This document shows, one piece after another, positions 42,624 to 50,813 of a stretch of 64,000 nt of DNA. The position numbers were made by a program, and so were the translations under genes. Each line of letters starts with the position of its first letter. Position 1 is the first letter of the stretch. The stretch spans positions 19,757-83,756 of the forward strand of contig LMAJ01000026.1 of NCBI GenBank assembly GCA_001507425.1. Direction: 5' to 3'. The DNA comes from Flavobacteriaceae bacterium CRH. Its GTDB lineage: Bacteria > Bacteroidota > Bacteroidia > Flavobacteriales > Flavobacteriaceae. Under the pieces are notes generated by a model, which made no database searches, had not been told where the DNA came from, and saw nothing but the letters and a program-made list of their open reading frames with translations.

Positions 42624-43427
42624 ATGGCTGGACAAGAAAAAAGTAAGTATGCCGAGATTCTTTTATCCTGCATAGAAGAATCCTATTTCGAGGACGAAAC
42701 TATTTTAGAATATCATTCGTTTGCAAGAGTTATATCGGGCGAAATGAGAGTTATACAAGGCGACAAACTGTATACTTTTGGTCCTGGCGATTCCCTTATA
42801 TTTCCAAACAATCAATTATCAAGACTTAGCAAAAATCCAAAAGACGGACTTCCTTACAGAGCTTTGGTTATTTTTTTGACGCCAAAAAGACTTCGGGAAT
42901 TTTACCTCAAAAATCCGATGCAAATTACAGCGCCAAACAGTTATAATATCAAAACGCTTGACAAACATCCTTTATTAGAAAGTTTTTTTGCGTCGTTAAT
43001 TCCCTATTTTGATTTGGAAAGCGAATTACCGGAAAAAATCATTTCGGTTAAAATAGAAGAAGCCATCACCATTCTTCGAACGATTGATAAAAACATAGAC
43101 AACCTTTTTGGTAATTTCTCTCAGACGGATAAAATTGATATCGCCAGTTTTATGGAAAAAAATTATATGCACAATATAACAATCGAACAGTTTGGTCATT
43201 TAACAGGAAGAAGTCTAACGACTTTTAAACGTGACTTTAAAACAATATTTAATGCGACGCCTCAAAAATGGATTATCCAAAAAAGATTAGAACTTGCGCA
43301 TTATCAATTAACTAAAAAAGGACAAAAACCAAAAGACGTTTATCTTGAAACAGGTTTCGAAAATCTTTCGCATTTTTCTTTTGCCTTTAAAAAGCATTTT
43401 GGTTATGCACCAACAGAAATAATTTAG
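42624..43427 (+). CDS. AraC family transcriptional regulator (type 2, paralogue of 47781)
   Basis: 267 residues. Cupin-like N-terminus (F-A-R-V-I-S-G-E-M-R-V near residue 32, then FGPGDSLIFPNNQ) and a C-terminal AraC domain with HLTGRSLTTFKRDFK near residue 195 and LETGFENLSHFSFAFKKHFG at the end. It is closely similar to the regulator at 47781 but distinct from the A/B/C set. The deaminase gene starts immediately after its stop, so the two are co-transcribed. Confidence 0.87.
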   Translation: MAGQEKSKYAEILLSCIEESYFEDETILEYHSFARVISGEMRVIQGDKLYTFGPGDSLIFPNNQLSRLSKNPKDGLPYRALVIFLTPKRLREFYLKNPMQITAPNSYNIKTLDKHPLLESFFASLIPYFDLESELPEKIISVKIEEAITILRTIDKNIDNLFGNFSQTDKIDIASFMEKNYMHNITIEQFGHLTGRSLTTFKRDFKTIFNATPQKWIIQKRLELAHYQLTKKGQKPKDVYLETGFENLSHFSFAFKKHFGYAPTEII

Positions 43428-43870
43428 ATGGAAAAACAAACGCATGAGCACTACATGAAAAAGTGCATCGAACTGGCAAAAATCGCTAAGTTGAATGGCG
43501 ACAGTCCCGTTGGATCTATTTTGGTAAGAAATGGCGAAATTGTAGGAGAAGGAGTTGAAGGCGGAAAAACATTTAAAGACATCACTTTTCACTCAGAAAT
43601 TGAAGCAGTTCGAAATGCCAGAGCTTTGCTTGATACACAAGACCTTTCTGATTGTATCATGTACACCACGCATGAACCTTGTATTATGTGTTCGTACGTT
43701 TTAAGGCATCATCAAATAAATACTATAATTATTGGTGTTGCTTCCGGCGATATTGGTGGTTTAGTTCTATTTATCCTTTACTAAAAGATCAGACAATCAA
43801 AAAATGGAATACTCCTCCAATTATACTTTTCGGAATTCTGGAAGATGAATGCAAACAATTGTCATCATGA
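43428..43870 (+). pseudogene. Nucleoside deaminase (CDA/TadA fold), frameshifted near its end
   Basis: Residues 1-111 in the first frame read as a zinc-dependent deaminase: H-S-E-I-E-A (near 53) and HEPCIMCSYVL (near 83). After G-D-I-G-G the frame ends at a stop (43784), but the neighbouring frame continues with F-S-S-I-Y-P-L-L-K-D and ends at 43870 (ECKQLSS), which is the normal C-terminus of the family. One missing T in the T run near 43760-43762 explains this. It may be a true inactivation or a sequencing error. Intact, it would be a cytosine/guanine-type deaminase of 147 residues. Confidence 0.78.
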
Positions 43871-43913
43871 GCTTTTTGCGAAAGTAAATTTGAGCTTTTT
43901 ACGAAAATAAAAT
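43868..43913 (+). promoter_or_regulatory. 23-bp tandem repeat (TGAGCTTTTT-x-CGAAA) before the AraC gene
   Basis: Two 23-bp units at 43868-43890 and 43891-43913 match at 20 of 23 positions. The second unit begins exactly 37 bp before a -7-like box CACTTTTG (43928-43935). The same repeat and spacing occur before the AraC gene at 47781. This is a candidate AraC-type operator controlling the gene at 43961. Confidence 0.7.
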
Positions 43914-43927
43914 GAAATTTTAAATTG

Positions 43928-43935
43928 CACTTTTG
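43928..43935 (+). promoter_or_regulatory. -7 box CACTTTTG for the AraC gene
   Basis: A variant of TAnnTTTG (first base C) 25 bases before the ATG at 43961. Close variants (CACTTTTG and CACCTTTG) occur at 47253-47260 and, on the other strand, at 46972-46979. Confidence 0.5.
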
Positions 43936-43960
43936 CAAGTAATTAAGAAACTCAAAAAAT

Positions 43961-44809
43961 ATGCGTTTACTGCACAAAGATAAAGATGGGCGCGGCGAAA
44001 TACATTTCCTGACTGAAGAACTGCAAATTAAAGATGCTTTTGAAAATCCGAAAAGCCAGTTTTTAACGATTGCTTTAAACATCGGCGAAAGCCAAAAAAT
44101 AACTATTGACGGTGTTTCCTACGATTTTCCATCCTGGAGTATTATTCCACTTGTGGCACATCAGGTTTTTTCTTTTGAAAATACCGAAAGCATTAATTTC
44201 TGGCGTTACAACCGTGAATTTTATTGCATGGCCGACAGTCACGTTGAAATTAGCTGTATCGGATTAATATTTTTGGGATATTCGAAGAATTTATTTTTGG
44301 AACTTCGGGAAGATGACCGCATTAAAATTTCGACACTTAGTCAGCTTTTTATAGAAGAATTTGAATCAGACGATTATATTAAAACCGATATGTTGCTGGC
44401 TTTATTAAAGCGTTTTGTAATCATCTTAACCCGATTGGCAAAACAACAACATTTTAAAGATGAAGCTTTAACCGATGATAAATTTGATTTTATCAGACAG
44501 TTTAATTTTCATGTCGAAGGCAATTTCAGAAAAGAACACAAAGTTCAGTTTTATGCCGATTTGATGAATAAATCGCCTAAAACCTTATCTAATATTTTTA
44601 GCTTATACAATTACAATTCACCAATGTCTATAATTCACGACAGAGTTATTAGCGAAGCAAAACGCTTGCTTTTTTACAGCGATAAATCGGCAAAAGAAAT
44701 TGCATTTGAATTAGGTTTTGATGATGCAGCGCATTTTAGCCGTTTCTTTAAAAACGCAACCAATCAAAATACTTCGAGCTTTCGCAAAAGCCTGATAATT
44801 GCAGAATAA
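43961..44809 (+). CDS. AraC family transcriptional regulator (type 3)
   Basis: 282 residues. The N-terminal part has a cupin-like core (GVSYDFPSWSIIPLVAHQVFSF) and the C-terminal part the AraC fold (V-Q-F-Y-A-D-L-M-N-K-S-P-K-T-L-S-N-I; KEIAFELGFDDAAHFSRFF). It differs from the other AraC genes of this window. The direct repeats immediately upstream suggest it is controlled by itself or a relative. The next gene, an MBL-fold hydrolase, converges on it. Confidence 0.86.
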   Translation: MRLLHKDKDGRGEIHFLTEELQIKDAFENPKSQFLTIALNIGESQKITIDGVSYDFPSWSIIPLVAHQVFSFENTESINFWRYNREFYCMADSHVEISCIGLIFLGYSKNLFLELREDDRIKISTLSQLFIEEFESDDYIKTDMLLALLKRFVIILTRLAKQQHFKDEALTDDKFDFIRQFNFHVEGNFRKEHKVQFYADLMNKSPKTLSNIFSLYNYNSPMSIIHDRVISEAKRLLFYSDKSAKEIAFELGFDDAAHFSRFFKNATNQNTSSFRKSLIIAE

Positions 44810-44819
44810 AAAAGTCAAA

Positions 44820-44847
44820 AAATAACCACTTTATCGAGTGGTTATTT
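44820..44847. terminator. Bidirectional terminator between AraC and the MBL hydrolase
   Basis: An 11-bp stem AAATAACCACT / AGTGGTTATTT with a 6-base loop between convergent genes, flanked by A and T tracts. Confidence 0.85.
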
Positions 44848-44867
44848 TTTTTTAAACAATTCTAAAA

Positions 44868-45620
44868 TTATAATTCTAATATTTCTCCATCTTTTAAACG
44901 GCGAATTACGATTTCCTGATCTTTACCTTCATTATCCAAAGTATTTTCAATATCTAGAAATTGTGTATATAAAGGCGGATTAAAAAACTGCGCATAATGC
45001 ATTGGGATTAATTGTATTGAACCTAAAATGCGAGTTGCACTCACAGCCTGCGCCGGAGTCATAGTCCCAAACATTTCGATAGCCGGAACCACTTGCGGAA
45101 CTGCTCCTACTACTCCGTTTACAGGTAAAAAAGTGGCATCAAACGGACCATATTTTTTAGCAATCTGCCACCAGTAGCCATGCCAGTTGGTATCGCCTCC
45201 GTGCAAAATAGTATGTTTTCCATCGCTAATTACATATGATATTTGTTCGTCTCCAATCCAGTCTACAGCAGGAACGGCCGTAATCGTAAAATCGCCAATA
45301 GTAAAAGTTTCATGCAGTTTGGCAATGTTGCCATTTAGATTTATTTTTAAAGCTTCGGCAAAAACAGGTTCAGGTCCCCAAATTTTTCCATCGTTTACTA
45401 AAAGTTCTTTTAAAAAAGGCTGATCAAAATGATCCTGATGAATGTGCGTTATTAAAGCATGCGCTTTTCCTGTTTTAGGAAAAGGAATGGCGAAAATTGG
45501 AAATTTTGGTGTTCCTAAAAACGGTTCCATATTTTTTACATTTTGTAACGGATCAATATATAATGTTGTTGTAGGGCTTTCTATCATTAAGCCAGCCCAG
45601 GAAAGTCTTGTAATTTTCAT
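44868..45620 (-). CDS. Metallo-beta-lactamase-fold hydrolase (UlaG-like)
   Basis: 250 residues. Metal motif H-x-H-x-D-H is clear (THIHQDHFDQ near residue 60), with a second His in TILHGGDTNW near 140 and a later one in LIPMHYAQF. The UlaG/UPF0173 group hydrolyses lactones or phosphoesters in the cytoplasm; no signal peptide is present. The gene is followed by a convergent terminator and preceded by a repeat-bearing gap. The natural substrate is unknown. Confidence 0.88.
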   Translation of the reverse strand: MKITRLSWAGLMIESPTTTLYIDPLQNVKNMEPFLGTPKFPIFAIPFPKTGKAHALITHIHQDHFDQPFLKELLVNDGKIWGPEPVFAEALKINLNGNIAKLHETFTIGDFTITAVPAVDWIGDEQISYVISDGKHTILHGGDTNWHGYWWQIAKKYGPFDATFLPVNGVVGAVPQVVPAIEMFGTMTPAQAVSATRILGSIQLIPMHYAQFFNPPLYTQFLDIENTLDNEGKDQEIVIRRLKDGEILEL

Positions 45621-45669
45621 TTGAAATAAAATTTAAAAGGTTTATTTAATCCTTGGTGTATTATTTTTA

Positions 45670-45802
45670 AACACATAGAAACATAGAATTTGTACTTTTA
45701 AAAGGCGTTTCACTTATTTTAAACACACATATTTAGCTATGTGAAAGAAATGTGTTTCTTTTTGTATCCTTTTTGCAAATAAAACCTATGTTTCTATGTG
45801 TT
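45670..45802. repeat. Intergenic inverted-repeat element (17-bp arms)
   Basis: AACACATAGAAACATAG at 45670-45686 and its exact complement at 45786-45802 enclose about 100 bases that contain a second, shorter complementary pair (AAACACA / TGTGTTT). It looks like a small non-coding repeat family member of the REP/MITE type. It lies between two leftward genes. Confidence 0.6.
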
Positions 45803-45835
45803 GAATATTCTTGTTACGAATAAACCCAACGATTT

Positions 45836-46888
45836 TTATTTAAGAAATTCTTTAAGTTGAGCTGACATTTGAGTGAACAAATCTTTAGTTTGTGGCAATT
45901 CTGATAATGGATTCAATAATCCGAAATCGTGAATTACTCCGTTGTAGCGTACCGTTGTTGCTTTTACTCCGGCATCTAATAAATTACGTCCGTAAGCTTC
46001 ACCTTCGTCACGCAAAACATCATTTTCTGCAACTAAAATTAATGTTGGAGGCAAACCTTTTAATTGTTCGGTAGTTGCTAATAAAGGTGAAATATGAATA
46101 TCATTTCGTTTTGAATGATCCGGTGCATAAAGGTCATATAACTTGTCCATGAATTTTGTAGTTAAAAAACGGTCTTTTCCAAAAGCTTTAAACGATTCTG
46201 TAGTAAAATCAATTGCAGTTGTTGGCCACATTAATATAGTAGTTTTAATTTCCGGACCCTTTTTTTCTTTCGCCATTAAAGACACAACTGCGGCCATGTT
46301 TCCGCCTGCGCTATTTCCTATTACAGCTAATTTCTTTCCGTTTACATTAATTTCATGACCGTGTTCTGCAACCCATTTTGTGGCAGCATATGCTTCATTA
46401 TTTGCAACGGGATATTGCGCTTCGGGAGTACGTGTGTAGTTTACAAATACGCCGACAGCGCCAGAACCTAAAACCAAATCACGAACCATTCTTCTGTGTG
46501 TTGGATAATCTCCTATAATCCATCCGCCTCCGTGGAAGAACATAAATACTGGTAAGTCGCCTTTTACGCCTTTTGGTCGCATAATGTCTAATGAAATTGT
46601 AAGTCCATCAGCTGTAATTGTTTTTTGAGATTCGGTTACTTGAGAATAATCGTAAGTAACACTTGCCTGAGCGCCTTCTAAAACTTTACGGGCATCTGAA
46701 GCAGATAAAGTTTCGATGCCGGGACCATCATGAATCGCTTTAAGAAAATTGCGAACATCTGGACTTAAATGTGAATCTGTGGCATAATCTGCCTGAGCGT
46801 TTACACTTCCTGTTGAAAGGACAGCTAATAATACAGCAGCAAATAAAGCTTTTGTTTTTCCAATTTTTGAAATCATTTGAGTTTTCAT
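45836..46888 (-). CDS. Exported alpha/beta-hydrolase (HSL/esterase family)
   Basis: 350 residues. A signal peptide (about residues 1-32, ending SVNAQA) precedes an esterase domain with HGGGW oxyanion motif (near 115), nucleophile G-N-S-A-G-G (near 190), Asp in LILVAENDVLRDEG and His in VIHDFGLL. It probably hydrolyses ester bonds in the periplasm. Its promoter region carries an element that is mirrored in front of the DoxX gene. A downstream ATG at 46876 is another possible start. Confidence 0.88.
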   Translation of the reverse strand: MKTQMISKIGKTKALFAAVLLAVLSTGSVNAQADYATDSHLSPDVRNFLKAIHDGPGIETLSASDARKVLEGAQASVTYDYSQVTESQKTITADGLTISLDIMRPKGVKGDLPVFMFFHGGGWIIGDYPTHRRMVRDLVLGSGAVGVFVNYTRTPEAQYPVANNEAYAATKWVAEHGHEINVNGKKLAVIGNSAGGNMAAVVSLMAKEKKGPEIKTTILMWPTTAIDFTTESFKAFGKDRFLTTKFMDKLYDLYAPDHSKRNDIHISPLLATTEQLKGLPPTLILVAENDVLRDEGEAYGRNLLDAGVKATTVRYNGVIHDFGLLNPLSELPQTKDLFTQMSAQLKEFLK

Positions 46889-46971
46889 TTTTATATTATT
46901 TAAAGATTAAATTCATTGAAGACTTATATTGGTAACCGGCTCTCTGCTTCCGTACCGTTAAATCTACAGGA

Positions 46972-47019
46972 CAAAGGTGCGGCAATAACAAAGCTGAAAA
47001 AATGGACAAACTTCCCGAA
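46972..47019 (-). promoter_or_regulatory. Regulatory element and -7 box of the exported hydrolase
   Basis: On the minus strand, TTCGGGAAG-x-TT-x-TCCATTTTTT begins at 47019 and ends at 46997; exactly 40 bp after its start lies a -7-like box CACCTTTG (46979-46972). The identical arrangement on the plus strand is at 47213-47260 for the DoxX gene. Confidence 0.65.
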
Positions 47020-47100
47020 GGATTGCCACTTTTGCTAATTGTTGATTTTAGATTGTAAACTCTAGATTTTAGATTTAAAAATTGCGTTTACATATCGTTA

Positions 47101-47172
47101 GTTTTTTTGCCACAGATTAAAGGGATTTAAAAGATTAATCATTTTAATCTGTGGAATCTGTGGCAAAAAAAC
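47101..47172. repeat. Intergenic hairpin repeat (18-bp arms, GTTTTTTTGCCACAGATT)
   Basis: Perfect 18-bp inverted arms at 47101-47118 and 47155-47172 enclose 36 bases that contain further AATCTGTGG-type repeats. It looks like a REP/MITE-like intergenic element; related sequences starting TTGCCACAGATTAA are familiar from Flavobacterium genomes (established knowledge, not checked here). It lies between the divergent promoters of the hydrolase and DoxX genes. Confidence 0.7.
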
Positions 47173-47212
47173 TTGAACAAACAGCAATTATCTAAAGCTA
47201 AAAAGCCAACTA

Positions 47213-47260
47213 TTCGGGAAGATTATCCATTTTTTTAAAAGAGGATTTATTACACTTTTG
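47213..47260 (+). promoter_or_regulatory. Regulatory element and -7 box of the DoxX gene
   Basis: TTCGGGAAG-x-TT-x-TCCATTTTTT at 47213-47235 is inverted relative to the copy at 46997-47019 (21 of 23 bases match), and begins exactly 40 bp before CACTTTTG (47253-47260), 28 bases before the ATG. The pair suggests one regulator acting on divergent promoters. Confidence 0.65.
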
Positions 47261-47288
47261 CCCTTTAATCTTTAACTATTTTTCTATT

Positions 47289-47678
47289 ATGAAAACACTA
47301 TCATTTATTTTTCAATGGGCATTGCGTATTTTGATTACGTATTACTTACTAAAGTATTCTTATGTTAAACTTTCTGGTCAGCCAAGCGCCATCGAATTAT
47401 TTACAACACTAAATATGGAACCTTGGGGTCGAATTATTATAGGAATTTTAGAACTCATAACAGTAATATTAATTTTATATCCGCGTACTACAGCGCTTGG
47501 AGGTTTACTTGGAATGATATCGATGACAGCTGTTATTTTTTATCATTTAACTGAACTTGGAATTTCTATAAATGGCGATAGTTTTTTGTTTTTTATCGCA
47601 TGCGCCATTTTCGTTGCATCAATTCTATTGGTTATTTTTAATCGCAAACAATTGACAACTTGCATTTTTACTTCATAA
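47289..47678 (+). CDS. DoxX-like membrane protein
   Basis: 129 residues with four hydrophobic helices (near residues 8-22, 45-62, 68-85 and 100-117). The first helix and following segment (YYLLKYSYVKLSGQPSAIEL) and the end of the second fit the DoxX family. Its role is unclear; family members accompany thiosulfate or redox enzymes. It is divergent from an exported esterase, with a shared regulatory element, and is followed by an AraC gene. Confidence 0.7.
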   Translation: MKTLSFIFQWALRILITYYLLKYSYVKLSGQPSAIELFTTLNMEPWGRIIIGILELITVILILYPRTTALGGLLGMISMTAVIFYHLTELGISINGDSFLFFIACAIFVASILLVIFNRKQLTTCIFTS

Positions 47679-47691
47679 TATATACAGCAAA

Positions 47692-47737
47692 AGAGCTTTT
47701 CAATAAAGCAATTTTGAGCTTTTCACGAAAACTGCAC
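47692..47737 (+). promoter_or_regulatory. 23-bp-period direct repeat (GAGCTTTT) before the AraC gene
   Basis: GAGCTTTTCAATAAA at 47693 and GAGCTTTTCACGAAA at 47716 are 23 bp apart. The second unit begins (T at 47715) exactly 37 bp before a -7-like box GATCTTTG (47752-47759). This is the same period and spacing as at 43868-43935. The flanking bases of the two loci differ, so the match is specific to these elements. Confidence 0.7.
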
Positions 47738-47780
47738 AAACAAATTATATCGATCTTTGTACTGCAAACAATTAGTAAAA

Positions 47781-48578
47781 ATGGAACAAGAAACTACCAA
47801 AATCCCGGGAATTGTGTATTCTAGTTTTGAAACACAAAAGGTTATTGGCGAGCATTTTATACTCGAACATGGATTATGTTATATCATTTCGGGAAATTTA
47901 AAAGTTACCGATGCCGGACAAACAAGAATCTTTGGGAGTGGCGATTTGGTATTTTATCGGAAAAATTTCCTTTCTAAGTTTACTAAAATACCAAACGAAA
48001 ATGAACCTTTCAGATCGATTACTGTGGTTTTTGACAGAGATATATTAATGCAATACAGTCAACAATATAATGTTGTTTATGATAAACCGTATGCTTTGAA
48101 AGATGCCGTTTTGCAATTAAAAAATGATGAGCTGCTTGAGAATTTCTATCAAACGCTTCTTCCTTATTTTAATTCAAATTTACCTGAACAACTAATTTCA
48201 TTAAAAAAACAAGAAGCTTTAATGTTGCTTTTACAAGTTAATCCGGATTTAAAAAATGTAGTATTCGATTTTAATCAGCCCGGTAAGATTGATTTGGAAG
48301 TTTTTATGCAGCAGAATTTTAAGTTCAACGTAGATTTGAAAAAACTGGCATTCCTTACCGGAAGAAGTCTTGCAACGTTTAAACGTGATTTCGAAAAAAT
48401 TTTCCAGATGTCACCCAATCGCTGGCTACAAAAAAGACGTTTGGAAGAAGCACATTATCTGATTAAAGAAAAAAACAAACGTCCATCTGATGTATATCAT
48501 GAATTGGGATTTGAAAGTATTTCTCATTTTTCTTATTCTTTCAAGAAACTTTTTGGCGTGAATCCGTCTGCAATTTGA
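47781..48578 (+). CDS. AraC family transcriptional regulator (type 2, paralogue of 42624)
   Basis: 265 residues from the ATG at 47781 (M-E-Q-E-T-T); a TTG eight codons earlier would overlap the -7 box. The N-terminus has a cupin-like fold (I-I-S-G-N-L-K-V; GSGDLVFYRKNFLSKF) and the C-terminal domain ends HELGFESISHFSYSFKKLFG, as in the regulator at 42624. It probably controls itself, the DoxX gene or the SDR gene that follows 44 bases later. Confidence 0.87.
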   Translation: MEQETTKIPGIVYSSFETQKVIGEHFILEHGLCYIISGNLKVTDAGQTRIFGSGDLVFYRKNFLSKFTKIPNENEPFRSITVVFDRDILMQYSQQYNVVYDKPYALKDAVLQLKNDELLENFYQTLLPYFNSNLPEQLISLKKQEALMLLLQVNPDLKNVVFDFNQPGKIDLEVFMQQNFKFNVDLKKLAFLTGRSLATFKRDFEKIFQMSPNRWLQKRRLEEAHYLIKEKNKRPSDVYHELGFESISHFSYSFKKLFGVNPSAI

Positions 48579-48622
48579 TTTCATTTTATTGAAATAATCC
48601 ACTAAATATAAATAATCTTACT

Positions 48623-49456
48623 ATGAAAAAAGTAATCTTCATTACCGGAGCTTCCTCCGGTCTGGGCAAAGCTACGTCTTTATTTTTCGCACAACAAGGC
48701 TGGAATGTGATCGCTACAATGCGAAATCCTGAAAAAGAAAATGAGTTAAAAAATTATGAAAACATACTCGTAACAAAACTCGATGTATCTGACAATAAAT
48801 CTATTAAAACAGCAATTACCGAAGGAATTGAAAAATTCGGACATATTGATGCTTTGGTTAATAACGCCGGTTACGGGCAACAAGGTTTGTTTGAAGCAGT
48901 TTCTGCAGAAAAAATTCGCAATCAATTTGAAGTGAATGTATTTGGATTGATGGACGTTACACATGCTATTTTGCCTCATTTCAGAAGTAGAAAACAAGGT
49001 ACACTGGTAAATATAACTTCTGGTGCCGGAAGAGTTACAGTTCCTTTAATTTCGGTTTATGCGGCTTCTAAATTTGCGGTTGAAGGTTTTTCTGAATCAC
49101 TTTCGTATGAACTGGAATCTCAAAATATTAAAGTTAAAATAATCGAGCCCGGATATGTGGTTACTCCTTTTTATGAAAGAGCTGCTGCAGATTATGCATT
49201 TGATCCAAAATTAGAAGATTATGCGGCTTTTCAGGAAGATATGAATTCGTTATTTTCTTCTTTTGGAGAACAAAAAACAGCCACGGCAGATGAAGTGGCC
49301 AAAACTATTTACGGAGCTGTTACAGATGAAAGTCATACGCTGCGTTACATTGCAGGTCAGGATTTAGAGCCTTTGGTTGCCCTTAGAAACAGCAAACCGG
49401 ATCAGGAATATATAGAAAATCTGCGAAATCAGTTTATGCCAAAATATTTCAAATAA
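48623..49456 (+). CDS. SDR family oxidoreductase
   Basis: 277 residues, a classical SDR: ITGASSGLGKATSLFF (residues 7-22), NNAGYGQ near 80, Ser in VNITSGAGRV near 130 and Y-x-x-x-K in YAASKFAVEGFSESL near 153. It resembles the large group of oxidoreductases related to 17-beta-hydroxysteroid dehydrogenases. It follows the AraC gene in the same direction, so it may be that regulator's target. Confidence 0.9.
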   Translation: MKKVIFITGASSGLGKATSLFFAQQGWNVIATMRNPEKENELKNYENILVTKLDVSDNKSIKTAITEGIEKFGHIDALVNNAGYGQQGLFEAVSAEKIRNQFEVNVFGLMDVTHAILPHFRSRKQGTLVNITSGAGRVTVPLISVYAASKFAVEGFSESLSYELESQNIKVKIIEPGYVVTPFYERAAADYAFDPKLEDYAAFQEDMNSLFSSFGEQKTATADEVAKTIYGAVTDESHTLRYIAGQDLEPLVALRNSKPDQEYIENLRNQFMPKYFK

Positions 49457-49463
49457 CGTAAGT

Positions 49464-49499
49464 AAAATATCCCGTTTCAAAAATGTTACGGGATATTTT
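49464..49499 (+). terminator. Terminator after the SDR gene
   Basis: A 12-bp stem AAAATATCCCGT / ACGGGATATTTT with a 12-base loop and trailing T residues, starting 8 bases after the stop. Confidence 0.8.
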
Positions 49500-49721
49500 T
49501 TAATTTAATTGAGCTAAATTCACATAAATGTGTAATTATATTTAAATGAAATTTTTACGGTGAAAAACATCTTTTTTATAGTTATTTTAAATCAAAAAAG
49601 CATTTTATCAATCTAAATTAAAATGTTTATTTTTACAATTAAATATTTAAAAATCAAAACATTAAAGAGAAAAATTATTGATTATTAAATTGAATATATA
49701 AATTTAAATGCCTATTTTAAT

Positions 49722-50792
49722 ATGAAAAATTTTCACTTTGCCTATATATTAGTAATGGTCAACATCATTACTATATCTGGACAGATTCAGAAAACAAAAT
49801 ATTATTTTCAGTTAGATGAAATGACAGATTCTATATTGAATAATCACTATCCCGGAATACATAGTGTGCTTATTGCAAAAGATAATCAATTGATATATGA
49901 ACACTATTTTAATGGTTACACAAAAGATTCACTTCATGATTCGCGCTCTTCTTTTAAATCAATTACAAGTCTTTTAATTGGAATAGCAATTGACAAAGGG
50001 TTTATTAAAGATATAAACCAGAAAGTTTATGAATTTTTCCCGGAATATCCGTCGCTGAGAACAGATCCGTTTAAGAAGCTGTTGACTATAAAAAATCTTC
50101 TTGAAATGAAATCCGGTTTTGATTGTGAAGAATTTAACGATACCAAAGATTGTGAGGATACTATGAGCTTAAGCAAAGACTGGGTAAAATATTCACTTCA
50201 TCTTCCAATGAAAAACAAACCAGGTCAAATCTGGTCTTACACTTCTGTTAATCCTATGATTTTAAGTGGAATTTTGAAAAAAGCCACCAACATGTCTGTC
50301 AAAGATTTTGCGAAAAAATATTTTTTTGACCTTCTTGATATTTCTTCCTATAGATGGACAGTAGATCCCAGTGGCAATGCTATGACAGCCGGTTCCTTTT
50401 ATTTTAGACCTCTCGATATGTTAAAAATTGGAGAGCTGGTAAATAACAAAGGCGTGTATAACGGCACACAGATTATTTCAAAAAAATGGATTGCACAATC
50501 TACAGTCTGTAATATTGCAATTCCAGATTTTTCATATATGAAATCCAGTAAAAGTAAAGTGGCATTTCCACAGCCTGCTTTTTATGGTTATTACTGGTAT
50601 CGCGAAACTATAAAAACAAACAATATAGAAGAAAATGTACTCTTCGCATCAGGTAATGGAGGCCAATATATCTTTATAATAGAAAATTTAAACTTAACTG
50701 TTGTTTTTACACAAGGCAACTACGGCTCTTTTAAAGCGAAACAGGCTTTTGAAATTTTAGCTCAATTTATTTTACAAAATTCTAAAAAATGA
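49722..50792 (+). CDS. Exported serine hydrolase (beta-lactamase class C-like)
   Basis: 356 residues with a signal peptide (residues 1-21). The catalytic S-x-x-K is in SRSSFKSITSLLIG near residue 80, a Y-x-x-x-N-like segment in WSYTSVNPMILSG near 170, and a terminal G-N-G-G-Q motif replaces the K-T-G of true beta-lactamases, as in EstB/6-aminohexanoate hydrolase-type enzymes. It probably cleaves esters or amides in the periplasm. It ends 21 bases from the convergent YheT gene. Confidence 0.85.
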   Translation: MKNFHFAYILVMVNIITISGQIQKTKYYFQLDEMTDSILNNHYPGIHSVLIAKDNQLIYEHYFNGYTKDSLHDSRSSFKSITSLLIGIAIDKGFIKDINQKVYEFFPEYPSLRTDPFKKLLTIKNLLEMKSGFDCEEFNDTKDCEDTMSLSKDWVKYSLHLPMKNKPGQIWSYTSVNPMILSGILKKATNMSVKDFAKKYFFDLLDISSYRWTVDPSGNAMTAGSFYFRPLDMLKIGELVNNKGVYNGTQIISKKWIAQSTVCNIAIPDFSYMKSSKSKVAFPQPAFYGYYWYRETIKTNNIEENVLFASGNGGQYIFIIENLNLTVVFTQGNYGSFKAKQAFEILAQFILQNSKK

Positions 50793-50813
50793 AAAAGTTT
50801 TTTAATGAGTATG

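Noticed and set aside
45670..47172. CRISPR-like or transposon interpretation of the repeats around the esterase
   Set aside because: There are no regularly spaced direct repeats with spacers, and no transposase; they are single inverted-repeat hairpins.
49722..50792. True class C beta-lactamase (antibiotic resistance)
   Set aside because: The K-T-G motif is replaced by G-N-G-G-Q and the overall pattern is that of esterase/amidase relatives, so a resistance claim is not supported.
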